64,000 nt of DNA, from NCBI GenBank assembly GCA_035938175.1, contig DASZHD010000046.1, forward strand, positions 12,440 to 76,439, read 5' to 3'. The translations under genes were made by a program, and so were the position numbers. The notes under the pieces were generated by a model, which saw nothing but the letters and a program-made list of their open reading frames with translations, ran no database searches and was not told the DNA's origin. Below are positions 52,080 through 61,646 of the stretch, piece by piece. This DNA is from DASRDE01 sp035938175 (GTDB lineage: Bacteria > Vulcanimicrobiota > Vulcanimicrobiia > Vulcanimicrobiales > Vulcanimicrobiaceae). How positions within the stretch are numbered: the first letter of the stretch is position 1; each line of letters begins with the position of its first letter.

Positions 52080-53390
52080 ATGATGCTTGCCGCGCCTCCC
52101 CCGAGTTTCATCGCCCCCAAAGTTCTTAGCCGCGGTCCGAGCGTCGTCGAACCTCACGGCGCCGGACGCGTACTGGTTCAAGTTCAAGTCAACGCCGATG
52201 GTTCGTTTAAAGTGTTGCGTGTCGAACGCTCGACGAACAACGGCGACAATGCAGCGGCAATGGACGTCGCGGCGCATTCGACGTATTCACCCGGTATTCG
52301 CAACGGAAAACCGGTGGCGTCGATCCTGGATTTTCAAATCGTGTTCGGCGATCAAGCCGTTAGCGGGTCCGCCTCGAAAATCGACACGCTCTTGCACGAT
52401 AACGACTTCGCAGCAGCCAAGGCTGCCGCGGAGGCCGCTCTGGCGCAGAGCCCCGAAAACCATTTGGTGCAAGCGCAACTCGGCGTAGCCGATGCATTTA
52501 TGCACGACATTGCCGGTGCAGTGGCCGCATTCGATCGCGCCGGCTCGATACCGGATGCATACACGGACGTTGCAATGCAGGCGTATGCAATGCATTCGCT
52601 TTCCATCGCCGGCACGCAGCCGCGGACAGCATACGTAGAAGCGCAGCACGCGATGTCGCTGGGCGGCGATTATCGCGCATATTACGCGCTCGGCGTTGCG
52701 GAACAAGCCAACAAAGACAATTCAAGCGCCCTGGGCGATTTACGCAAAGCGCAAACGCTGGCACAGGGCGCCAATCCGCCGCCCGATCAGCAAACGCTGG
52801 CGGGCATCGACCAGGCGTTGCTCTCCGCCGCGCAAACCGCCGGCGACAAAGCCACGGCGGACCGCGTCAGCGCGGACATCGCCAAGATGGATCCGGGCGG
52901 GGCGGGGCGTACGGCCGCGTACAACTTCGACGTCCAGGGTTCGCAGGCGGCCTCGCGTCACGATTACACCGGCGCGGTCGCGTTCTACGAAAAAGGGGCA
53001 GCCGCCGCACCCGACTGGGCGGGACCGGTAGAGTATACGAAGGCGGCGATCATCTTGGCGACCGAACCGCTTCCGAACTATCAGGCGGCGCGCCTCGAAG
53101 CGGAAAAAGCAATAAACGCCAACGACCAGTATGCGCTTGCTTACTATGTCGATGCTGTCGCAATGGGGCAGGACGCACTCGGCAGCGGGAATATGGACGA
53201 GCTGTCGCGCGCCACGGACAGCGCGTACAAAGCGTCGACGCTGGCCCAAAAGGCCGGGGATGCAAAGCTCGCCGCGTCGGCCGCATACTTCGCGAAGTAC
53301 CATCAGGTCGACATGAACCTGCAGGTCTGGTCCACCGGGCTTTCCATTAACCCGCGGTACTCAAATCAGATGCACACCCCCAACCAATAG
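52080..53390 (+). CDS. TonB C-terminal-domain/TPR protein, second of the tandem pair
   Basis: A 436-residue paralogue of the preceding protein, collinear with it from end to end: GAGRVLVQVQVNADGSFKVL, VQAQLGVADAFMHDIAGAV, YYALGVAEQANKDNSSALG, EAEKAINANDQYALAYY and the C-terminal LQVWSTGLSINPRYS correspond to the same places in the first copy. It also lacks a signal peptide. The 25-bp gap, with an AGAGG-like site, points to one operon. Substitutions are spread evenly, so the duplication is not very recent. Confidence 0.75.
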   Translation: MMLAAPPPSFIAPKVLSRGPSVVEPHGAGRVLVQVQVNADGSFKVLRVERSTNNGDNAAAMDVAAHSTYSPGIRNGKPVASILDFQIVFGDQAVSGSASKIDTLLHDNDFAAAKAAAEAALAQSPENHLVQAQLGVADAFMHDIAGAVAAFDRAGSIPDAYTDVAMQAYAMHSLSIAGTQPRTAYVEAQHAMSLGGDYRAYYALGVAEQANKDNSSALGDLRKAQTLAQGANPPPDQQTLAGIDQALLSAAQTAGDKATADRVSADIAKMDPGGAGRTAAYNFDVQGSQAASRHDYTGAVAFYEKGAAAAPDWAGPVEYTKAAIILATEPLPNYQAARLEAEKAINANDQYALAYYVDAVAMGQDALGSGNMDELSRATDSAYKASTLAQKAGDAKLAASAAYFAKYHQVDMNLQVWSTGLSINPRYSNQMHTPNQ

Positions 53391-53569
53391 TGCGCTTTTC
53401 CGGCCCCAACATTAAAAGGAGGCTAAGGAGGGTCTTAGCCGATTCCACATAATTCGTCCGGTTGGGTTCGGTCCGTACCCGCGAGTTTGGTATGTTCGAA
53501 ACAAGGAACAGGGCGTAGCAAACCGCAGGCGGCCGCAAACCCCACTCACACAACATGTGGAGGAAAGCT

Positions 53570-56500
53570 ATGCGGTTTTCACTCGCGAAAGCGTGGACGA
53601 GGTTCACGCGCGCGATGCTCTGCGTCGCTGTGTCCCTTTCGTTTGTGTTTTCCATGGCAGCCCCGTCCTATGCGGCCGGCGGCGTCCAAGGAAACCTGAC
53701 GGGAACGGTACAGGACGCGAGTACCGGCAAGCCCCTCGCAGACGTCCATGTGACGGCGACTTCGCCGTCAGGGAACTTTACGGGTTCCACGGATGCGGGC
53801 GGGCATTTCACCCTGCTGGGTCTTCCGGCCGACACGTACACCGTGTCGTTCACGAAGAACGGCTATGACTCTATCTCGCAACCCGGCGTAGCGGTCTTCG
53901 GCGACGAAACCGACAGCGTCGGAGTCATTCGCATGAACGCTTCTCTTCGGACCATCGTCCACGTCAACGCCCGGGCGCGCAGCGGCGCGTATCAACCGAC
54001 GCAGACGCAGGACGTGACGACGATCAGCGGACAGCGCATCACGCAAGCGCTCGGAAGCGCTACCAGCAAGAACGAGACGAACCTGATCCTCGCTGCCCCG
54101 GGCGCAATGCAGGATTCGCAGGGCAACATTACGGTTCGCGGTTCGCTCAACGTCGAGCTGGGTTACCAATACGACGGCGTCAACTTCACCAACCCGTTCT
54201 TCGACGGCAACGCGGGATCGGGTTATAACGAAACCGGCAGCGGTTACCTCGGCAACATCACCGGCGGCTCCGGCGGCTCACTGCAAGTCGTCTCGGGTTC
54301 CGGCGATGCAACGCAAGGCAACATCGGCGCCGGCGTGATCAACATCGTCCCGCCACGCGGAACCTATCCCGCGTCGGGCCTTTTGAGCGCCGCCGTTTCG
54401 GAACCGTTTTACGGTCACGACTTCGACGTCAACTACGCTTGGGCAACGCCCAACAACCGGTTCTCGGATTTCTTCTCCTATGACGGAATCCGCAGCGTGC
54501 CGCAGTATGCGCCGTACGGTGTGGATGCTTCGACGATCGGCCAGTACTATGGCCTCAGTTCCGTCACGCACGACGACATCCAGAACAACTTCGTCTTCCG
54601 CTTCGGCCACAACAACAACATGGCGTTCCAGTGGCTGAACCGGAGCTCGGACGAACGCCAATACGGTAACTACGGCGGTCTGCAACAAGCCACGTACTAT
54701 CCGTACAATCCGATCGCAGCGGCGCCGTACGTTCAAGCGTGCGGATTCATCGGCGGCGGACCGTGCTTCCCCGGCGTCACCGATGCCAGCGGAAACGTGC
54801 TCCAAACGCCTGCACAGGAATACGCGGCAACGACGTTCCTGTTCCCGGGGGTTCCGTCTACCAACATCCTGCCAACGCAGGATGAAGAGGTTGCGGACAC
54901 ACCGCTCGCGTTCAACAAGCTCGGTTACACGTGGAACATCAATCCCACGACGTTCCTGAACTTGAACTACGCGAATCTGTACAACCAAAACATCGCCCAC
55001 GGCTATACCAACGGCAGCTTCACGCCGTTCCTCATCGAGAACGGCGGACAGCGCGTGTTCGGCGACATGGAACTGACGCATCAATTCGGTCAGAACCACA
55101 CGACCACGCTCGCGGTTCGTTATGAAGACGATCTGCCGCGCTGGCATCAAGAAGGGTACTTCCAACTCGACACGATGGGGCTGGGATCGCTCTATAACGC
55201 CGTGGCTGGAATCGGTTATCCGTCAGCCGACGACTTCTACGTTCCGCCGAACCAGGGTCAACCGGTAAGCGCCGCCAACCCGTGCCCGACCGTTCCGTTC
55301 CTCGGAACGCCCGGTTCGTGTTACGTCTACAGCTACATGCTCGCGCATGGCCTGTGGAACGGTTTGGCGTCGATGCCGCGCATCCCGACGCAAGGACTCG
55401 ACTACCATCACACGATCTTCCACGAGTCCGGAATCGGCTTACGCGATCAGTGGACGGTCAATTCGCGCCTGCATTTAGACTACGGTCTCCGTTTGGATGC
55501 AGACAACCTGGACTGGGGTGCGAACCCGTACAACACCTCGCCGACGGCTCTCTCGAACCCGAGTGACGTCAATCCGTCGGGATTGAACAACGACTTCCTG
55601 CGTCCGCGCATCTTCCAACCGCGCTTCGCAGCGTCGTATCAGCTGAGCGCGAGCGATGCGTTGCGGTTCTCGTACGGCCGTTCCGTCGAGTTCTTCTTCG
55701 CACAAACCGCCGGCACGCCGTTCGATCTCGCGAACGTGCCGTCGTTCTTCTTCCAGATGCCGGCCAAGGATACGGCGGCAGTTCCGGCTTGCGGAAGCGG
55801 CTGGAATCCCGATCAGCCCAAGACGATTAACTCGCCCAACGGCGGTCCGGGATATCTCTGGAAGTGTCCGAACTACGCAGTTTCTTGGTACTGGCTCGGC
55901 GACCAGTTCTTCGACGCGCCCGACTTGGGCGGCGGCATCGGACCGCCGATCTACAACAACTGGGATCTGCAATGGTCGCACCAGTTCACCAAGGGTATCG
56001 TGAACGGCTTCGGCATGAAACTGACCGGCTTCTATCGCCGCGGTTACGATGTCGAAGAGAACACGCTGCTCTCGAATGCTCCGCCGAACCCGATTACCGG
56101 CCAAACGTCGGCCTCGGTGTTCTCGACGCGTAACAACGGCGTCGAAAAGACCTCGGGTATCGAGTTCATGCTGACGTCTCCGGATCGTCCGACCGGCTTC
56201 AGCGGATTCTTGACGATGAACTACATCTCGTCGTTCACGTCCAATCCGCCGGTCGATCAGGCCGAAGTCGGCGGCAGCTCGAACTTCGCCAACGACCAGC
56301 TGCCGATTCTGTTCCAGTACGAATTCAACGCTGGACAGCTCTATCGCAGCGCGTTCCTGCCTCCGTTCCAAGGCCGCTTGGGACTTGAATACAAGACTGC
56401 CAACGGTTGGAAGATCAATCCGATCTTCGCATTCGACGGCGGCTATCCGACAGGCGTCGGATCGCAAACCTACGGCGCCGTCAACGGTGCGTATGTCTGG

Positions 56501-56983
56501 ATTCCGGAAACGAACTTCGGCGCAGGGTCGCCGCTGGGCGGTCCGAACGGCCCCGGTAATCCGTACAACGCCTCGTTCTTCGTCGATCCCGCAAACCCGG
56601 GCAACTACCTGTCTCCGAATATCGCCGCATCGCGCGGTTATCCGGAACCGGCACTTCCCGGCAATGCATTGACGAAGGCGCACGGAAACTTGGATCTCGA
56701 TCTGGAGTACGCGCCGCCGGGCTCGCCCTGGACGGTGGGTGCTTACGTCGCGAACCTGTTCAATAACCACTACGGCCTGTGGTATCCGAACCAGCAATAC
56801 CAGCCCGTCGCAACGGGCGTTTCGGGTCCACAGACAGGAACGTTTGCAACCGCGTATCCGGGATCGCCTTTCTGGCAAAACGGCGTACGCGACAACTTCC
56901 TTGGCACATACGCGAACGGTCCGTTCCAAGTACCGTACAACGCCGGTACGAACATTCAGTTCTACCTGCAGCGTCGGCTTTAG
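53570..56983 (+). CDS. TonB-dependent receptor with CarboxypepD_reg-like domain
   Basis: An 1137-residue outer-membrane receptor. ATG 53570, after GGAGGAAAG, precedes a signal peptide (MLCVAVSLSFVFSMAAPSYA). A carboxypeptidase regulatory-like domain (GNLTGTVQDASTGKPLADVHV) is followed by a plug (NETNLILAAPGAMQDSQGN, GSLNVELGYQYDGV, GNIGAGVINIV) and a long barrel rich in Asn, Tyr and Gly, ending FYLQRRL. It resembles OmpA-family-type/Oar-like receptors common in Acidobacteria and Eremiobacterota. It lies between the TonB_C/TPR pair and a lipoprotein gene, probably forming an uptake locus. Ligand unknown. Confidence 0.9.
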   Translation: MRFSLAKAWTRFTRAMLCVAVSLSFVFSMAAPSYAAGGVQGNLTGTVQDASTGKPLADVHVTATSPSGNFTGSTDAGGHFTLLGLPADTYTVSFTKNGYDSISQPGVAVFGDETDSVGVIRMNASLRTIVHVNARARSGAYQPTQTQDVTTISGQRITQALGSATSKNETNLILAAPGAMQDSQGNITVRGSLNVELGYQYDGVNFTNPFFDGNAGSGYNETGSGYLGNITGGSGGSLQVVSGSGDATQGNIGAGVINIVPPRGTYPASGLLSAAVSEPFYGHDFDVNYAWATPNNRFSDFFSYDGIRSVPQYAPYGVDASTIGQYYGLSSVTHDDIQNNFVFRFGHNNNMAFQWLNRSSDERQYGNYGGLQQATYYPYNPIAAAPYVQACGFIGGGPCFPGVTDASGNVLQTPAQEYAATTFLFPGVPSTNILPTQDEEVADTPLAFNKLGYTWNINPTTFLNLNYANLYNQNIAHGYTNGSFTPFLIENGGQRVFGDMELTHQFGQNHTTTLAVRYEDDLPRWHQEGYFQLDTMGLGSLYNAVAGIGYPSADDFYVPPNQGQPVSAANPCPTVPFLGTPGSCYVYSYMLAHGLWNGLASMPRIPTQGLDYHHTIFHESGIGLRDQWTVNSRLHLDYGLRLDADNLDWGANPYNTSPTALSNPSDVNPSGLNNDFLRPRIFQPRFAASYQLSASDALRFSYGRSVEFFFAQTAGTPFDLANVPSFFFQMPAKDTAAVPACGSGWNPDQPKTINSPNGGPGYLWKCPNYAVSWYWLGDQFFDAPDLGGGIGPPIYNNWDLQWSHQFTKGIVNGFGMKLTGFYRRGYDVEENTLLSNAPPNPITGQTSASVFSTRNNGVEKTSGIEFMLTSPDRPTGFSGFLTMNYISSFTSNPPVDQAEVGGSSNFANDQLPILFQYEFNAGQLYRSAFLPPFQGRLGLEYKTANGWKINPIFAFDGGYPTGVGSQTYGAVNGAYVWIPETNFGAGSPLGGPNGPGNPYNASFFVDPANPGNYLSPNIAASRGYPEPALPGNALTKAHGNLDLDLEYAPPGSPWTVGAYVANLFNNHYGLWYPNQQYQPVATGVSGPQTGTFATAYPGSPFWQNGVRDNFLGTYANGPFQVPYNAGTNIQFYLQRRL

Positions 56984-56998
56984 GACTAGGAGGAGCAC

Positions 56999-58384
56999 TT
57001 GAATAAACTCAATTCGCTCCTTGCGCTGGCGGCGGTGAGCTCTTTGCTCACCGCCTGCAGCCAAGGAAATTCAGCACCGCCGGCGGTTACCACCGTTCCG
57101 GTCGGAAGCCCGAGCTACAGTAAGCTGCAGCTTGCGGTCGGTAACGCAACGTTGCCCGGCGGTTTTGGAGTAAATATCGTATCGACGCTGCGTCAGCCGA
57201 ACGGTCTTAGCGCCGTGCTGCTCGACACGCCGTCGATCTCCGGTCCGTGGACGTTGCCGGCGGCAGCGCCTGCGGGTGGCGGTCCCGATGCGTATGCCAC
57301 CATCAATGATGGTGGTCCCAGCATGGCGGATTTTGCCAGCAACGCTCTAACGGGGACGCCGCTGACGGTTCATCTCGGTGCACCGGCTTGCGACACCGCG
57401 GGCGTTGCCCCGGCCGGTTTCTCACAATGTCCGGCGGGCGTGACGCCGGATACGACGACGTTCGGTCAGAGCGGCGGCGTATTCGGGATGGGTTTGCAAC
57501 CGGCAAACTCGACGACGAACACGACCGCGACATCGTACGTTCCGTATGGTCAACCGATCTTTGCCACTGCCGCGATGGTCGCAGCACTGACGGGACCGGC
57601 TACAGGCGGCGCGACGGCAATCCCGGGCGCACCCTTTACCACGTTCGGCGGTCCGCCGTCGTTCCATGACAGCACCAGCAACATGGGATGGCGCGACGGT
57701 CTCCATAACCTCGGTTCGGGTGTCCTTGGATGGGACGAAGGCATTAACGTAGTTCAGCTACCGGCCGCATCCGCTACCGGTACGTATACGATGAACGTAG
57801 CGATTCCCACGGGGCAGAACAGCCAAGGGCAATCGTCGTTTGCCACCGTCACCGCAAGCGCTCATCTGGGCGGCACCGTGTTGCCGGCAATCCCGGCCGC
57901 GCCGGTCCTTGCACTGGATGGTGCGGGCGGCGGAACGGTCACCGCGACGTTGCCCGCGGGCGCAACCGAGGGCTACGTCCAGATTGTCGATTGGGGCCCG
58001 AACGGCCATGCCGGAGCCTCGGATGGTTCCGGTGCCAATTGCCAAGGCGCGTTGGGCACGGCGGCGTTTCCGGTCTACTACACGATTCGTATAGTACCGG
58101 GTACGACGACGTACACGCTGCCGGACACCGACGGTCCGAATACCACGCAAAACGGCCCGTCGGCTCTTACGCCAAGCCCGTCCATCTGCACGGCGGCGCA
58201 AAACGCCAAAGCCGTAGCAACCGGGACGCCTGGCGACACGTTCACGACCCAAGAGTTTGCGGTGGATTATCCGCTTTTCGAAGCGTCATATCCGAACACC
58301 ACCTCGCAGGCTCCGGCGCTGACCGGCACGGCCGGCCAAGCGGACATCTCGATCTCTCCGAACGCGACGTCAGCTTCGCCGTAG
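56999..58384 (+). CDS. Secreted lipoprotein partner of the TonB receptor
   Basis: A 461-residue lipoprotein starting at TTG 56999 behind AGGAGGAG, 15 bp after the receptor stop. The N-terminus MNKLNSLLALAAVSSLLTAC carries the lipobox LTAC. The mature part is rich in Gly, Ala, Thr, Pro and Ser with beta-type segments (GPWTLPAAAPAGGGPDAY, TGTYTMNVAIPTGQN, GYVQIVDWGPNGHAG). No family is recognised. Position and spacing suggest a surface substrate-binding partner, like SusD-type lipoproteins in function only. A terminator follows. Confidence 0.7.
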   Translation: MNKLNSLLALAAVSSLLTACSQGNSAPPAVTTVPVGSPSYSKLQLAVGNATLPGGFGVNIVSTLRQPNGLSAVLLDTPSISGPWTLPAAAPAGGGPDAYATINDGGPSMADFASNALTGTPLTVHLGAPACDTAGVAPAGFSQCPAGVTPDTTTFGQSGGVFGMGLQPANSTTNTTATSYVPYGQPIFATAAMVAALTGPATGGATAIPGAPFTTFGGPPSFHDSTSNMGWRDGLHNLGSGVLGWDEGINVVQLPAASATGTYTMNVAIPTGQNSQGQSSFATVTASAHLGGTVLPAIPAAPVLALDGAGGGTVTATLPAGATEGYVQIVDWGPNGHAGASDGSGANCQGALGTAAFPVYYTIRIVPGTTTYTLPDTDGPNTTQNGPSALTPSPSICTAAQNAKAVATGTPGDTFTTQEFAVDYPLFEASYPNTTSQAPALTGTAGQADISISPNATSASP

Positions 58385-58403
58385 TTCCTTCGGGACGAAA
58401 GCA

Positions 58404-58440
58404 AAAAACGAGGGTGGAGCAATCCACCCTCGTTTTTCAT
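58404..58440 (+). terminator. Terminator of the TonB receptor/lipoprotein operon
   Basis: AAAAACGAGGGTGGA and TCCACCCTCGTTTTT form a 15-bp stem around GCAA; it isolates the inserted genes from hslV. Confidence 0.92.
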
Positions 58441-58478
58441 TTGCAACCCGGTACGCGTTGTGTGAATATGCATGAGAT

Positions 58479-59006
58479 ATGAGAATTCGCTCAACCACGA
58501 TTCTGGCGGTGCGCCGGGACGGAAAGCTCGCCGTAGCAGGCGACGGGCAAGTTACCTTCGATAAAACGGTCATGAAGCACGGTGCGCGCAAAGTGCGGCG
58601 CATCGCGGGCGGTAAAGTCATTGCCGGCTTTGCGGGATCGGCAGCGGACGGCATTACCTTGCTCGAAAAATTCGAAGGCAAATACAACGAGTACAAAGAC
58701 ATCATGCGCGCGTCGGTCGAGCTCGCGAAAGAGTGGCGTCAGGACCGCGCCCTGCGCCGTCTCGAGGCGCTGCTGATCGTCGGAAATGCGGATCATTTGC
58801 TGGTACTCAGCGGAAACGGCGACGTAATCGAACCGGACGAGGGCGTCGCTGCAATCGGCAGCGGCGGACCGTACGCGCAGGCGGCAGCAGCCGCACTGGT
58901 TCGAAACACCGCCATGCCGGCCGAAGAGATAGCGCGCAAGGCGTTGGAGATCGCCTCGGAAATCTGCATTTACACGAACGACAGTATCATCGTGGAGAGC
59001 CTCTAG
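58479..59006 (+). CDS. hslV: ATP-dependent protease proteolytic subunit HslV
   Basis: A 175-residue threonine peptidase forming the core of the HslUV protease. The start MRIRSTTILAVRRDGKLAV contains the Thr-Thr that becomes the N-terminal nucleophile after removal of a short propeptide (MRIRS). GDGQVTFDKTVMKHGARKVR and GKVIAGFAGSAADGITLLE are typical, as is CIYTNDSIIVESL at the end. It lies directly before hslU. In Firmicutes xerC, trmFO and topA precede it; here an insertion separates it from trmFO. Confidence 0.96.
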   Translation: MRIRSTTILAVRRDGKLAVAGDGQVTFDKTVMKHGARKVRRIAGGKVIAGFAGSAADGITLLEKFEGKYNEYKDIMRASVELAKEWRQDRALRRLEALLIVGNADHLLVLSGNGDVIEPDEGVAAIGSGGPYAQAAAAALVRNTAMPAEEIARKALEIASEICIYTNDSIIVESL

Positions 59007-59023
59007 TGGCAGGCGGGAACGAC

Positions 59024-60445
59024 ATGATTCAGCTCACGCCGCGCGCCATCGTTGCCGAGCTCGATAAGTACATCGTCGGCCAGGCAAACGCAAAACGTGC
59101 CGTAGCCATCGCCATGCGCAACCGGTATCGCCGCGAAAATGTGCGCGAAGACTTGCGGGCCGAGATCATTCCGAAGAACATTTTGATGATCGGGCCTACC
59201 GGCGTTGGCAAAACCGAGATCGCGCGCCGCTTGGCCGCGCTCTCCGGCGCCCCGTTCGTGAAAGTCGAGGCTACGAAATATACCGAGGTCGGCTACGTTG
59301 GCCGCGACGTCGAGTCGATGGTTCGCGACTTGGTCGAACACGCGGTGCGCATGGTCACCGACGAACGCCGTGAAGAAGTGAAAGATCTCGCGGAGAAAAT
59401 GGCAGTGGATCGTATCATCGATCTGCTTCATCCCGAGACGCGTCCGCCCGCGCCTCCGGGACAGCAGAATCCGTTTGCGGCGACGCTGGGATCGATCTTC
59501 GGCGGTCAATACGCGCAACAGCAACAGCAGCAGGCGCCGCCGCCACCGCCACAGAGTCCCGACACGGCTCGCGTGCGCGATCAAGCGCGGGCAGACGTCG
59601 AGCGCGGATTCTACGACGTGCGCCTGGTCGAAATCGAGACCGAAGAAGCGCCGAACGTTCCGATCGGCGTTATCGGCGGCGGGTTCGATCAGGGCGGCGG
59701 CGTTGGAGACATCGGTGAAATGCTCGGCGGGATCTTGCCGAAGAAGCACATTAAAAAGCGGGTGACGGTGCAAGAAGCCCGCCGAATTTTCGCGCAGGAA
59801 GAAGCCAACAAACTGATCGACATGGATGCGGTCAAGCGCGAAGCGTTGCGGCGCGCGGGCGAAAACGGCATCATCTTCATCGACGAGATCGACAAAGTCG
59901 CGGGAAGAGAAGGCGGCCGCGGCCCCGACGTCTCGCGCGAAGGCGTGCAGCGCGATATCCTGCCGATTGTCGAAGGCAGCACGGTCAACACCAAATACGG
60001 CACGATCAAAACCGATCATATCTTGTTCATCGCGGCCGGCGCATTTCACATCAGCAAACCGTCGGACCTGATTCCCGAACTGCAGGGCCGCTTCCCGATA
60101 CGCGTGGAGCTCGATTCGCTGACGGCAGAAGACTTCAAAACGATTCTTACACAGCCGAAGAACGCGCTAACCGAGCAGTATAAAGCGCTGCTTGCCACCG
60201 AAAACGTGACGCTGGACTTTCAGCCGGACGGCATCGAGCAGCTCGCGCAATTCGCGATGCAAGTCAACGAGCAGAGCGAGAACATCGGCGCGCGACGGCT
60301 GCATACGGTGCTCGAGCGGCTTCTGGACGAGGTGAGCTTCGGAGCGCCCGAGCAAGGGGGAACTGTGGTCATCGACGCCGCGTACGTCAAGCAGAAGCTG
60401 CAAGACGTGGTCACGAACGCGGACTTGAGCAGTTACATTTTATAA
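59024..60445 (+). CDS. hslU: ATP-dependent protease ATPase subunit HslU
   Basis: A 473-residue AAA+ unfoldase feeding HslV. ATG 59024 gives the usual MIQLTPRAIVAELDKYIVGQ; a GTG at 59006 sharing the hslV stop is an alternative. Walker A GPTGVGKTEIARRLA, KVEATKYTEVGYVGRDVES, Walker B GIIFIDEIDKV, and sensor 2 region near SENIGARRLHTVLERLL are intact. The I-domain (about residues 110-235) carries an unusual Gln/Pro run (QQQQQQAPPPPPQ), probably a disordered loop. Followed at once by a repeat array. Confidence 0.96.
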   Translation: MIQLTPRAIVAELDKYIVGQANAKRAVAIAMRNRYRRENVREDLRAEIIPKNILMIGPTGVGKTEIARRLAALSGAPFVKVEATKYTEVGYVGRDVESMVRDLVEHAVRMVTDERREEVKDLAEKMAVDRIIDLLHPETRPPAPPGQQNPFAATLGSIFGGQYAQQQQQQAPPPPPQSPDTARVRDQARADVERGFYDVRLVEIETEEAPNVPIGVIGGGFDQGGGVGDIGEMLGGILPKKHIKKRVTVQEARRIFAQEEANKLIDMDAVKREALRRAGENGIIFIDEIDKVAGREGGRGPDVSREGVQRDILPIVEGSTVNTKYGTIKTDHILFIAAGAFHISKPSDLIPELQGRFPIRVELDSLTAEDFKTILTQPKNALTEQYKALLATENVTLDFQPDGIEQLAQFAMQVNEQSENIGARRLHTVLERLLDEVSFGAPEQGGTVVIDAAYVKQKLQDVVTNADLSSYIL

Positions 60446-60450
60446 TCTTG

Positions 60451-60686
60451 TCATGCTGAGGAATCGAAGCACCCTGAGGAATCGAAGGGCCACGCATTGT
60501 CATGCTGAGGAATCGAAGCACCCTGAGGAATCGAAGGGTAACGTATTGTCATGCTGAGGCATCGAAGCACCCTGAGGAATCGAAGAGTCACGCCGTTGTC
60601 ATGCTGAGGCATCGAAGCACCCTGAGGAATCGAAGGGTCACGCGTCGTCATGGTGAGGTATCGAACCACGCCGAGGCATCGAGGCG
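60451..60686. repeat. Five tandem copies of the dispersed repeat, 49-50-bp period
   Basis: Units begin at 60451, 60500, 60549, 60599 and 60648. Each is TCATGCTGAGGAATCGAAGC-type followed by ACCCTGAGGAATCGAAGGG and about 10 bp of linker (CCACGCATTG, TAACGTATTG and similar). The last copy is the most diverged. Confidence 0.93.
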
Positions 60687-60692
60687 ATTTGG

Positions 60693-61520
60693 CTACCCCG
60701 CCTGCGCAGCAGTCATCTTCCGCCGCTTGCGGTCGTACATACGCTCGTCCGCCGTGCGAATGAGCCCAGGCAAATCGGCGGCATCTCCGGGGAACACGCT
60801 CGTGCCGACCGTTGCGCCGACATCCGGTAATCCATCCGCATCGCTAAACGGCGCCGACAACAATAATTCCAAGCTCGAAGCCACGCGCTCCGCGTGAACG
60901 CGATCCGGCACGTCTTCCAAAACCACCAAGAATTCATCGCCGCCGAGCCGCCCGACGCAATCAACCGCACGAACGCCGTGCAAAAGCCGTTGCGCAACGT
61001 GCTGTAACACGCGATCGCCTACCGCATGCCCAAAGCGATCGTTCACGGCTTTGAATCGATCGAGATCTACATACAGCAAGCCCAAGCTGTTTCCGGTTCG
61101 ACGCGCGCGCTCGATCGAATGCCGCGCTCTCTCCAGTACGGCGCGGCGGCTCACCAGCGATGTCAGCGCATCCGATCCTGCTGCGGCCTCGCTTCGGCGT
61201 AAACGATCCACCGTCCAAACGATTGCGATCAGCGTAACCGCCATAAATAGCGCTTCGGTCGCAATCGTCCACTCGACGCGAATGCGCGGCACGATAATGT
61301 CGTTATCCAATACCGCAAAACACGCCGCGCACACAAGCGCAGTGCAAACCGCCAAACTGCGGCTTCCGTAAAAGCCGATCAATAGCAGTGGAATAATCGA
61401 AAGCAGCCCTAGGTGTACGGGCCCAATTAAAACGTCCAACCCGGCTAGAAGCAACAGCCCGCCGTATGCACCGGCCAGCCACCGGCGCGCCTGCGGGCCC
61501 CTTGCGAGAATCGGCTTCAT
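60693..61520 (-). CDS. Diguanylate cyclase (GGDEF) with membrane sensor
   Basis: A 275-residue inner-membrane enzyme making cyclic di-GMP. Four or five hydrophobic segments (residues 15-105) are followed by a GGDEF domain with DALTSLVSRRAVLERA, LYVDLDRFKAVNDRFGH, and GRLGGDEFLVVL. RAVD lies five residues before GGDEF-flanking GRL, giving the RxxD inhibitory site, so product feedback is expected. The C-terminal VGTSVFPGDAADLPGLIRTA is intact. Active by motif. No EAL/HD-GYP partner is nearby. Confidence 0.93.
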   Translation of the reverse strand: MKPILARGPQARRWLAGAYGGLLLLAGLDVLIGPVHLGLLSIIPLLLIGFYGSRSLAVCTALVCAACFAVLDNDIIVPRIRVEWTIATEALFMAVTLIAIVWTVDRLRRSEAAAGSDALTSLVSRRAVLERARHSIERARRTGNSLGLLYVDLDRFKAVNDRFGHAVGDRVLQHVAQRLLHGVRAVDCVGRLGGDEFLVVLEDVPDRVHAERVASSLELLLSAPFSDADGLPDVGATVGTSVFPGDAADLPGLIRTADERMYDRKRRKMTAAQAG

Positions 61521-61646
61521 TTGAAGAAATCCTGGTCCTGGCGATATTCGCCCCCGTCCGGCTCGGCTGCTCTTTTTCCCGGACGGCTCAGCAAACGCTC
61601 AGGATATTTCACTTGAGCGCCTCGTTATTCAGGCGAGGTATATCGA

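Noticed and set aside
55475..57064. 529-codon minus-strand frame opposite the second TonB receptor
   Set aside because: Arg-rich shadow frame crossing two real genes.
60451..60686. Possible CRISPR array
   Set aside because: The units are ~39 bp with only ~10 bp between them, the linkers resemble each other, copies diverge along the array, and the same unit occurs inside genes.
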